Assembly (NCBI GenBank): GCA_003184365.1
Contig: NKYR01000223.1
Location: forward strand, 2,786-33,788
DNA from: Evernia prunastri
Lineage: Eukaryota > Ascomycota > Lecanoromycetes > Lecanorales > Parmeliaceae
Reading direction: 5' to 3'
Length of the DNA: 31,003 nt
Under the pieces are notes generated by a model. That model saw only the letters and a program-made list of their open reading frames with translations. It was not told the origin of the DNA and searched no databases. Position numbers and translations under genes: made by a program. Shown here in pieces: positions 20,782 to 30,599 of this stretch (the stretch's first letter is position 1; each line of letters begins with the position of its first letter).

Positions 20782-20951
20782 TGTCAGGGACTGGAGGTGT
20801 AGCTGAATGCATTGATTCCGGTATGAACGGAATAATAGCTATGAAGGTCTAATGATGGCAGAAGGCCGATATTTGTGGGCAGGGCCAAGCCGCGCTAGGC
20901 CCGATTCGGCCAGGTAGAGGAGTCATGGTGTTGTGAGCTGGAACCATGACA
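20782..20951. mobile_element. Unmutated 170-bp insertion in the RIP block, probable solo LTR
   Basis: A GC-normal island bounded by TGTCAGGG at the left and CCATGACA at the right (TG...CA with 5-bp inverted ends TGTCA/TGACA). It is flanked by a perfect 5-bp duplication CTTCT (20777-20781 and 20952-20956). It retains CpA, TpG and GGC/GCC words that are gone from the DNA on both sides. It has no coding capacity. Ends plus a 5-bp duplication fit a solo LTR of a short-LTR element, or a very small TRIM-like element. It is unrelated by eye to the 225-bp LTR. Confidence 0.75.
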
Positions 20952-23900
20952 CTTCTATTTTAGAAGACGAATATTTTCTATATCAACGTCGATAAGATAA
21001 TTATACGTGAATTAAAAAGATAATTAAACGTAAGATTAAAATAAATAATCGCTAAATTATTTCGTATAATGTATATTCTATACGTAAATACGATATATAT
21101 ATCAATATCAAAATCTACGTTTTTATTTATATCATTAAATATATATATAAAAATAATAATCGAATAATTTTATAGCTTTAAAACGATAAGAATAAAATTA
21201 CGCGATATTTAAACGATCGTTATATTAATTCGTATTAAGCTATATAAAATCCATTTGAATTTCGTAATTATTATAAAGATTCACTCGTTACACGTCTAGC
21301 TTTATATCTTTTAGACGAATAGACGATATATTTTCGCGATAATATAATCGATTTTATATAAGCGCTTAAAAAATCGAAATAATTTTTATGTATTTTTTAT
21401 AATATAACGTTCGATGATTACTATCTTTTATATCACGACTTTTTTAAATATTACGTCTATTATAATAAAAAAATAAATGTTATGAAATTTTTCGAAACAA
21501 AGATCGCGTAATTAATCGTATATATAGTTACGATCTTTCGTAAAATAAGAGATTTTATTTATATATACTTTTAATTGTTATACGGAAATCGATAAGTTTT
21601 AAGAATCTTCGTATATTTACTAACGTATTGTATCTAACTTTTCGAGCTGTCTACGTCGCTTTACGTCTTTTTAAGAATAAGAATAAGTGAATTTATTATT
21701 TTAATGATTATATCTTACGATATCTATTCGTATTTATCTTACTTTATAATAGTCTAATAAATATTATTACGCTTTAAAAATAATTTCGTTTTGATACTTG
21801 CGATAATCTTTCGCATCGCAATACTATCAAGTTTTTCATTATTATTATTAATTGTTAAAATTTATATTTAAATTATAATTTTTTTTAATCGCTTAGCAGC
21901 TATAAAAATAGGATAAGAATCTTACGAAGTATAAGCTTTTTATATTTATACTATCTTAATCTATATATAATTATTCTCGTTTACTTATACTTAAGCTAAA
22001 TTACAATATCGATAAATAGATATTATTACGATCGTATGCTGATGTCTATTAAGGTCTTTCAGCACATTTCTTCTTTATTTAATTCATAGAACTTAGCAAA
22101 TCTTGATAGAGATCTTCTTCTATATATTAATCTCTTATTATATAAATATTCGCTTTTTAGCTAAAATATATCTATATAGATTTTATATTTATATCGATTT
22201 TAATATTATAACTAACTCACTTCACACTTACTTTATTTAACTTAACGAACGAATTTAAAAAGTAATGCTATTAAAAGCTTTATTAAAATATTTTAATTAA
22301 TTTACTATATCGTATTTTTAAGAATAATTTTAAAGAGCTCGTATCGAAATAGAGAATTATTTTTAAATTAATTAATAAAAACGTACTAAAATTATTTATA
22401 CGACTAACGAATTTAAAGAAATCGTTATAATTTTAATTAATTTCGATTTTATCGTTCGAAGAAATATTATTAGAGATATTTAGATTCTTTATAACGTTAT
22501 TATCGAATAATAATTCGTCTTATTATATCTCTTATAAAACTTTTATCTTCGTCAAATTCATTCTTATCATTATATTTTTTAAAATATTTAATATTCTCTT
22601 TAACTCTTATAACTCGTAAAATGAATATTATTAAAAATTTAAAACTTATTAAATATTAAACTTAATATCGACGTTATTTTAAATTAACGAACGAAATTAT
22701 TATTTAGACGAATTAAATAAATAATTTTAATTACGTTATTAATTCTAAACAACTTAAATTTTTAATAAAGAAAAACTCTATTATTTTTTTCGCTTACCTA
22801 AACGAATCACGCGAATAACGCGATATATTTTTAAAAATCGCGAAATAATATAAAAAAGACGTTGTTAGAAATTAGAGAACTTAAAAATTATTAAACGAAG
22901 TTATTATTATTATAAAAGATTTTTATAAAAAAATCGGTCGACTTATTAAATATAATATTATTTTAAATATTCGTTAAACGAGAAATAATTTAATCGAATT
23001 TCGAGATATAATTATTATTTTTTATTAAAAAAACAATTAAAACGACGATAAAGAAAATTTTAAAATCGACTTAAATTTCAAAGCGCTGTTAAAAAAAATC
23101 TTTTATTTTTTTAGATATTAATAAATCGAATTAAGATAATTAATTATTATAAATAAATAATAAGCTACTCGTCAATCGTGACTAATATTCTATTATCGAT
23201 ATCTTTATTATCTATATTCTTTTTAGACTTAAAAGTAAGATAATTAAATATATTATAAATCGTCGTTTTCGAGAATACGCTATTTCTTATATAAATTATA
23301 TCGAAATTTTTAAAAAATTAATTGATATCTATAACAATTTGAATCGAAGAAATAATATAAATAGATAATATAAGACTTTATATATAATCAACTAGCAGAT
23401 GCTTATCGATATTTATATTAAATTTTATTATTTTGAAACGATTTTATATATCGATAATAATATTCTACTTAAATATTTTTATAATAAAATTCGATTAAAT
23501 TTATAAAAAACTAAAAATATCGTTAATAACCTTTTTACGATTAAAATCGATAAAGAATATTTATAAAGATTTAATAATATATAGCGCGTTCGTTACGCGA
23601 AAAAAAGAATATCTAGATAATTTATTGTATTAAAATCGATTATATTAACTCGATTATTTACGTCTCGCGTTAATTAACTTTTAATTATATCGATTACAAT
23701 TATTAAAATTAACTTAACGATTAAAAAACTTACTTACTTTAAACATAATAGAATTATTTATTTAAAATATAATTATTTATTATCGAAATCGAATATTATT
23801 AATAAAAAAGTTTTTTAGATAATAAAAATCAATATTATAAACGCGAACGACGAAGATATCGTTGACGAAAATAATTAAATTAAATCGATAATTCTTTCAA

Positions 23901-24296
23901 TTCGAGAAAAGAATACTCTCTTTCGAAGTTATAATAAGAAATATTATAAAAATATATTTAATAGAAATTTTAAATAATCGCTTAATACGTAAAATCTTTA
24001 AAATATCGATTATTTTATTATCTTAAAAAAAGACTTTGCGATTCGATAACTCTTTTATTAATTTCTATTATATTAAAATTTATACGATAATTAATATAAT
24101 CTTAATTTTTCGAATTTATAAATAATTATAATTATAACTTTTTTCTTTATTTATATTTAAATTATTAAGAAAATACGACGATAAATTATTTAAAAATCTT
24201 ATAATTTATTATCTACTATTGAGTTTAAGCGTTACGAATTATAAATATATTTTATTAAATAAATCTTAAATAAATAAGTATAAGATATTATCAAAT

Positions 24297-24818
24297 ATGT
24301 TAATAAATAAGATTTTTTTCGTATTAAATTGTTATAATTATAACGATAACAAAATTTTGTTGTTAGAGAATCTTATTTTTCTATTATATACGAATAATTT
24401 AAATATATTTAAATCGTTAAAAAACGTTATATTCGAGAATTCGTCGAAGTATATATTAATTTTTGATTCTATTGCGAACGCACGTGACTTCGCGTATGAA
24501 GCATCTATCTTTATTATAAACTCTCGCTCTATTATATTATTATTTTTTATCTTATCTTTTTTCTCGTTAATAATAAAAAATAATTTAAATATTAATTCTT
24601 CTTTTAACGTCGATAATACTTCGAATAATAATAACGTTATTCTAAATATATACGAGATCGTTATTTCGATATATTATAGTCTTACGCGTAAAAAAGATTA
24701 TAAGTTATTGATATTAATAATAATTTTAGATATATTTATCACGCTTTTATCGCGCTCGATAAAGATATATTTACGTAATAAACGTTATTCGTACGATTTA
24801 AATATTAAGTTTAAATAA
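24297..24818 (+). pseudogene. Open 173-codon frame in the RIP block, possible gypsy protease relic
   Basis: This is by far the longest uninterrupted frame in the AT-rich block. The product is rich in Ile, Leu, Asn, Phe, Ser and Lys, as expected from AT-rich codons. FDSIANARDFAYE near residue 56 could be a mutated retropepsin active-site strand (normally D-S/T-G-A), and it lies some 670 bases upstream of the recognisable RT, roughly where a gypsy protease belongs. The resemblance is weak. It may equally be a chance frame; I see no sign that it is a functional gene. Confidence 0.3.
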
Positions 24819-25139
24819 TATTATAATAATCTTTTTCGTCTAAACTTCGTTTATAATTTTAATAATCTATTTATAATATTAAAAGCGACGCTATTAATAT
24901 TAAATATTTAAATTCATAATATTACTTTAAAGTAAATTAAGAAAAAATCTATTTATTAAATATTACGATTTCGTCGATATATTTAATAGATTTAAAATTA
25001 ATAAATTCTTATTTTATCGTTTTTATAATTATAAAATAAAGTTCGTTAACGAAAATATAAAAAATATATTATTTCGTAATTAAATTTATTTTTTATTCGT
25101 ATATAAATTGAAATAGATAAAGAAATATTTAAACGAAAA

Positions 25140-26377
25140 TTTAAAAAAAGACTTTATTATATTTAATTTAATATTATTTGTTTATTTTATATTTTTTATC
25201 GAAAAGTCGAATAAAGAACTCCGATTTTACGTCGATTATCGACGACTTAATATTATTATTAAAAGAAATCTCTATTTTATTTTATTGATAAATAAAATTC
25301 TAAAACGTATTTAGAACTAACTATAAATATTTTATATAGTTTAATATTATCGTTATATTTAATAAGCTACGTACAAATTTAAATAATAAGAATTTTATTA
25401 CTTTCGTTATTTCTTTAAAGATTTATAAATATTAAATAACTTTTTTTCGACTCAATAAACGATCTTATTACTTATTAATAATATATAAATAATAATCTTT
25501 TCGAATATCTAAACAAATTTTATTAAATCTATTTCGATAATATTTTAATTTATAACAAAACACGAAAAAATTATATTAAATATATTCGTATAATTTTATA
25601 AAAGCTACGTAATATAAACTTATAAACAAATATTTTTAAATGCGAATTTAAGATAGAAGAGACGAATTTTTTTAATTTTTTCGAAAATAGTTAAATAAAT
25701 TTTATTAAGATATAAGCGATAATCGATTAAATTATATCTATTACTCTTAAAGAAACTTAATTCTTCGTCGAATTTTATAATTTTTATAAATAAATTATTA
25801 AAGACTTTTGAAAGATTACGAAGCTATTCGTTTATCTTACGAACAAAAAAATCTCGTTTAAATAATTATTAATTTATTAAGAAATATTTCAAAGACTTAA
25901 GAAGATAATAATTATTTTTTTAATTTTACGTTATTTAAATAAATTCAAATTAATTATATTAAAAGCGAATTCTTCGAATTATATTATTGAATACACTTTC
26001 TCTTTATATAATAATAACGATATTCTTCAATCTATAGCGTTTTATAATAAAAACTCAATTTTTATTAAATATAATTATTAAATATACAATGTTTTTTAAC
26101 AATTATTCGATATCTTGAATATTAACGATCGAAGCTCGAATATATCGAAATATTTATTAAAATCTTTATTAATTATAAGAGTCTTATATATTTTATTGAG
26201 AAATTAATCTAAATCGTCGATAAATCTATTATTTAAATATACTATTAGAGTTTAATATTAAAATTATTTATTAATTAAATTTTTAAAATATTAAGATTAA
26301 CGCTTTAATTCGTATAGCGAAATATAAATTCTCTACTTCGAATAACGAAAGATTTTAATATTAATATAAAATAAGTA
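25140..26377 (+). pseudogene. RIP-degraded gypsy (Ty3-type) reverse transcriptase and RNase H
   Basis: Read through stops and frame changes, the plus strand still gives KELRFYVDYRRLN (25213-25251), the start of a gypsy RT. A degraded counterpart of the Y-L-V-M-P-F-G-L block follows near 25430, and KHEKIILNIF near 25560. At about 26145-26340 comes INYKSLIYFIE, the counterpart of the RNase H T-D-H-K-x-L-E-Y-F motif, and the following linker to L-S-R. The integrase that should follow is absent, because copia sequence starts at 26378. The relic cannot encode a working protein. Confidence 0.7.
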
Positions 26378-26507
26378 TGTTAAGAAGGTAGATATGTGAA
26401 ACACTTGATTGAGTTGTGTAAGATACAAGAAGATCGCTATATATAAAATCTATCAAGTTTGAACGTCGAGTTATTAACGTGAAATCTAACTTGAATAAAT
26501 TTTGACA
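26378..26507 (-). repeat. Candidate copia 3' LTR segment, less mutated
   Basis: A 130-bp stretch with TG at one end and CA at the other (TGTTAAGA...TTTTGACA on the plus strand). It keeps many CpA and TpG dinucleotides, unlike its surroundings. On the minus strand it is preceded by the purine-rich GTGTGAAAG, which could be a polypurine tract. The true LTR may be longer, because about 400 bases separate it from the end of the copia coding region; its inner boundary is uncertain. Confidence 0.4.
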
Positions 26508-29500
26508 CTTTCACACGATCGTCTTATATAATACGAAAAATCGAAATTTAAAAACGATAAAGACATTTCATGATATAGATTATCGTCTTAACGTGTTATT
26601 TAACTTTTTCACTTTTGATCAAAAAACGATTTTTTAAGAATTTATTTTTCACTTTATCAGATACACATTAAAATTTTATTAAAATATAATCGATGAATAT
26701 ATAAAAAGCATTAATATCTATCTTAGATACTAAATAATTATAAAATTGTTTAATAAGATTAAGTTCGATCGATATCTTAAAGAATAAGCGATTAAAAGTG
26801 TAATATCTTGAAGAGATAAGATAACGAGAAACTATTCGAAGATAATAATATCGATTATAAAATTTCAATATATTCTAAGACTCTAAAATTGAGATAATTC
26901 TTATATTAATAGAGCAATAAGTTTATTGCATTACGAAACATCTCAAACTTGTCTCTAATCAACGACTTAATTAATTTATCGACTATCTACTTATCGATAA
27001 AAGTATATTCGAAGATTATTGTCTTATCGACGACTTTCTTTCGATAAAACTAATTATTAATTTCGATATATTTAATACGTTTATAAGAACGAGAATTTCA
27101 ATTAGCGTAATAACGCTTTAATTGTTTTCGTAGATAATAATTGATTTTAGAACGTTACTATTAAGTCGTAAAGACGTTAAGAAACTTCGTAATTAAATAA
27201 CTTTGTTGATAATCTAAATCTATTTAATATCTTCGACTTTATAGATTAAAAGAACGACGATAACTTATTATTTAAAAGATTAGCTAATAATCGCACTATT
27301 AATATTAAATATATAATTAAAAATAAAGCGACGCGTAGCGATATCGTTAGCTTAATCGAAATCGATATAGTCTATTAAATTAAAAAGAGTATTTTAAAAA
27401 GTAAGTTAAAAGTTAACAATATTTTTTTAGATATTAAAAGATACGCTTTATTATATCTTAATATTATTTAACAAAATTATAAACGTAGGGATTAATAATA
27501 GAGATAATATAAGCTAGATTTAATCGAGTATTCAATATAACGTATATTAAAAAGTCGACGATAGATTAATAGCGTAATTTATTCTTAAGCGTGACTTCGA
27601 ATTTATTCTCAGTAGAATTTGACTCAATCGAGATTTTCATTAAAATAATAATCGATTTAAACTTTTATGTATTATTATTTCGAAGAACTCGTTTAATATA
27701 ATCGACTTATCTCAGACGAATCGTTTTATTAATATAATCGCGAATAATAGTTATGTTCAAATAATAGACGTAAGATCTTAAATTCTTTATATGAAATTTA
27801 ACGTTAAGTGTATCTTTAACGCGCTAAATATTCGTACGATTAAAATTAATGATCAAAATATTATTAATATAGAGAATTATGATAATATTAATTCGAAAAT
27901 CGTTAAATACGTTATAATCGATATCAATAAATATAAAGTCTTAATTCTTTATGAAGTTGATAAAGATATTATATTAAACTCGAGACGATTATTTTAAATT
28001 ATAACAAACTTTATTTAATTTGTAACTTTTATCGAGATATTTCGAATTCTTAAAATCAGTGAATTGATATATAGATATAAATTAACTTCTCTATATTATT
28101 ATATAAAAAGATGATTTTAATATTTATTTGCTTTAGATCTTAGTTTAAAATAGCTACTAGAACGAATAACGCCTTATAATTTATAAACTTAATAATTAAG
28201 ACGAAAATCTTATTATAATTTAAATCTTCGCGTTGAGAATATTTAAGAATAATTTAACGTATCTTATATCGAGTGATTTTATCTTAAATTTTCGTTTTAA
28301 AATAAAAATTTATTTATTTTTCAACGACTTTCTATTTTTAAAATAATTTATTAGATCTTAAATACTATTCTTTATTAAAAACGCTATTTCGTTTTTAATC
28401 GCGTTTATTTATTCTTTATTATTCGAATTATTATTTACGATAACTTTTCCGTAATTTTTAGATTCGTATAATTCGCGAGTAATAAAGATTAATATTATAA
28501 TCGAGTTCGAAGATAGATCGCGTTATTTTAGATATGATATGAATAGTATTTTAATAAAGTTAATATATCTCTTATACTCGAAATTTCGAAAAAAATTATT
28601 AAGATAAAAATTTTTATATTCGATATTAAGACTAACGACGAAACTGATATAGAAATAATTAATAATTGCGATAAATTAATTAATAACGATATTATAGACG
28701 ACGCTGATTTTAATATTATAGAATCTAATTCATCTCAGTTATTATTTATTATAATCGTAATAAACTTAGATACGAATTCTTTTATAGATAGAGACGCTTA
28801 CGTTTCTCTCACTATAAAAGAATTTAATAACTTCTACTTAATTCGTAGAAAGTTAAAGAATATTTTATTTCAAATAATTTTGAATATTTAATAGATGCGA
28901 TCGTCTTTAAATAGTATTTTGTAGATATAATCGCTCTTATAATTAATAAGTCGTCTAGATATCTTAATAATAATGTGGTTTCAATTTGAAATTTATTTAA
29001 TATTAGATTTACGTATGACGTATTAGTTATAGAATCTTAAAAATCGAAACTACTTAAAATTAAGCTTACAGTCAGTCTCTATCTCGTAAAAAGTAAGTTT
29101 TCGAATTTAAATCGATCGACGATTACGTAAATAATTAACGATTATTACTAGCTAAAATTAGTAATATTTTAATAATTCGATGTTCTTTATAACTATAGCG
29201 ATATAATTCTTAAGATCTTAATTTAAACGTTCGAAAGATTTGTTCTATTGAAAATTACTAAATATAATTTAATTTTATATAATTTTATTCTTATCGCGAA
29301 AGCGATCGAAAACGTAATTTTAATATTCGTTTTTTTAATTAATTCGAAGATGATAATATCGATAATTATTTCATTTATTGCGTATTAGATAACGACGAAA
29401 GATCGAAAAGATCTCGCTTTTATAACGTAAAAGTTCGATTTTTAATCTATAAATAAAATCGTTAAGAAAAATAATAAAATATTTATACTTATCTTTAATC

Positions 29501-29936
29501 TTCTTTATTTGAATAATATTACTATAAATAAAATCGAATTATTATTTTTTAAAGCGAATACGCGAAGTGTATCTAATCTATTAATTTTTTTTAATAATAT
29601 AAATTAAATAGAATATCTTATCGAATATCTTTTTAGATAGATTAATATTATACTTAAATAATTATCGTGTATCTTTAGCATAATTTAAATAGCGATAATA
29701 ATAAATTAAAGTCGTAAAATTTAACTCACGCTTTTATCTCTTTCTAAATTTAAAATTCCTATAATTCGAAATTTTAAAGTTTAAACTATTAGCACGAAAA
29801 TAAGTTATATTAAATCATATATTCGAATTAGAGTCGAAGTTACAGCTCGAGATAAAGTTATTAGATTTATAATTAATACTTCGAAGACGTTTCGTCGATA
29901 TAAACGAAATAATTAATTTATCGATTAAATTAAACG
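26378..29936 (-). mobile_element. RIP-degraded Ty1/copia retrotransposon, minus orientation, truncated at 29936
   Basis: On the minus strand copia motifs run in order from high to low coordinates. Integrase core: DKYKYFIIFLNDF and KSEIFSIF near 29495-29390. End of RT: IVDFLIYVILNTRLNLAYII near 27566-27500, followed by DIIKRIF (copia L-M-Y-x-x-x-x-T-R-P-D-L and the R-V-L-R-Y-L-K block). RNase H: IIYENN and ISFIERK near 27145-27030. C terminus: DKLIKSLIRDKFEMFRNA near 26990-26930. The left edge, TGTTAAGAAGG at 26378, reads TTCTTAACA on the minus strand, the CA end expected of its 3' LTR. It directly follows the broken gypsy relic. The 5' part is missing because the young gypsy LTR starts at 29937. 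Confidence 0.7.
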
Positions 29937-30161
29937 TGTTACGGACGTACCCTAGCTGTCAGGTACAAAGGGAGTGTTTATGGCTATGTGTCAGGCACAT
30001 AGAGTATTTATTGGTCATTGACACATTCTCATTATCACATAGGCTAGCGGGGATTCTTCCTAGTATTTAAGCGCTCTTCTCCTGTGTACATATTCGCTCT
30101 TTATCTAGTTGTCTTATTCAATTTACCCCCATTAGACTTGACTCTGGGCACGGTTCTGACA
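29937..30161 (+). mobile_element. 5' LTR of a young gypsy element
   Basis: 225 bp, TGTTACGG...TTCTGACA, the strand-matched twin of the solo LTR at 13372-13596 with no difference at any determined base. It begins exactly where the RIP-mutated copia DNA stops and carries no RIP. A TATA-like TATTTAA (30064-30070) lies 39 bases before ATCTAGTTGT, the likely transcript start. DNA downstream is of normal composition and contains a primer-binding-like site and protease coding sequence in the same orientation, so this is the 5' LTR of an element continuing past the window edge. The base after the LTR shows no match to the five before it, as expected when the partner LTR is outside. Confidence 0.9.
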
Positions 30162-30599
30162 CTACAACTAGATCATCCACCCTTCCGTTCGTACTGACAA
30201 GCGAACAGTAAAAGAAAATTGTCATCGGGACCGTTGTGAAGACGTTTCGACGTCAGATCATTGGGCATCCGGGTGTGGCCTACCTACAGGCAAAACGAAC
30301 CATTCGTGGCTAGGACTTGTTGACCACAAGGAAAACCCCTTACGAGGAGGTACTGCTGCATACGTGCAAGCACCCCAGCATTCGTGCAAACAACCCCCCT
30401 AACAAAAAGAACAAACTTCATTAAAGAACAAAGACTTCTTTCTCCGCTCCGCATCCAACTCCGCCTGGACGTTCTTCCTTAAGCAGTCAAGAAACCACCC
30501 CATCAAGCTGTTACCATTCAAAAGAACACCATTCAAAGCATTACCAGTCTTCGTGGCACCTCAAACGGATAAGAAACGAGTGTGCTAGACAGTGACAAC
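30162..30599 (+). other. Leader or remnant between LTR and protease sequence
   Basis: About 440 bases of normal composition that should contain gag in a complete gypsy element but are too short for it. I see no zinc knuckle and no long frame. The part before the protease has an in-frame stretch (PVFVAPQTDKK) interrupted by a TAG near 30585. Gag is apparently deleted. Confidence 0.4.
30164..30173 (+). promoter_or_regulatory. Self-priming primer-binding site of the gypsy element
   Basis: ACAACTAGAT begins two bases after the LTR and is the exact reverse complement of ATCTAGTTGT at 30103-30112 inside the LTR. In Tf1/sushi-type elements the 5' end of the RNA folds back on such a site and primes reverse transcription instead of a tRNA. 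No TGG, the mark of a tRNA-primed site, lies near the LTR end. Confidence 0.65.

Larger units (their letters stand above)
20098..29936. repeat. RIP-mutated AT-rich block of nested retrotransposon relics
   Basis: Nearly ten kilobases of almost pure A/T DNA. Stops are dense in all frames. C and G survive mostly as CpG: in 21181-21240, six of seven C are CpG, one is CpT, and CpA and TpG are absent. This is the dinucleotide pattern of RIP, which turns CpA into TpA on duplicated DNA during the sexual cycle in ascomycetes. Two readable relics (gypsy, then copia) occupy the right two-thirds. The part from 20098 to about 24.3 kb, apart from the 170-bp island, gave no recognisable protein. Such blocks are usually heterochromatic. 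Confidence 0.9.

Noticed and set aside
22037..22064. TGCTGA / TCAGCA inverted hexamers in a slightly less AT-rich spot
   Set aside because: Six base pairs with a 16-base loop are expected by chance, and no duplication or second copy was seen.
26668..26868. 66-codon minus-strand frame in the RIP block
   Set aside because: It lies just past the copia C terminus in AT-rich DNA and has no motif; a chance frame is the simplest reading.
27791..27997. 68-codon plus-strand frame
   Set aside because: It is antisense to the copia relic and reads as low-complexity Ile/Asn/Lys sequence; no independent support.
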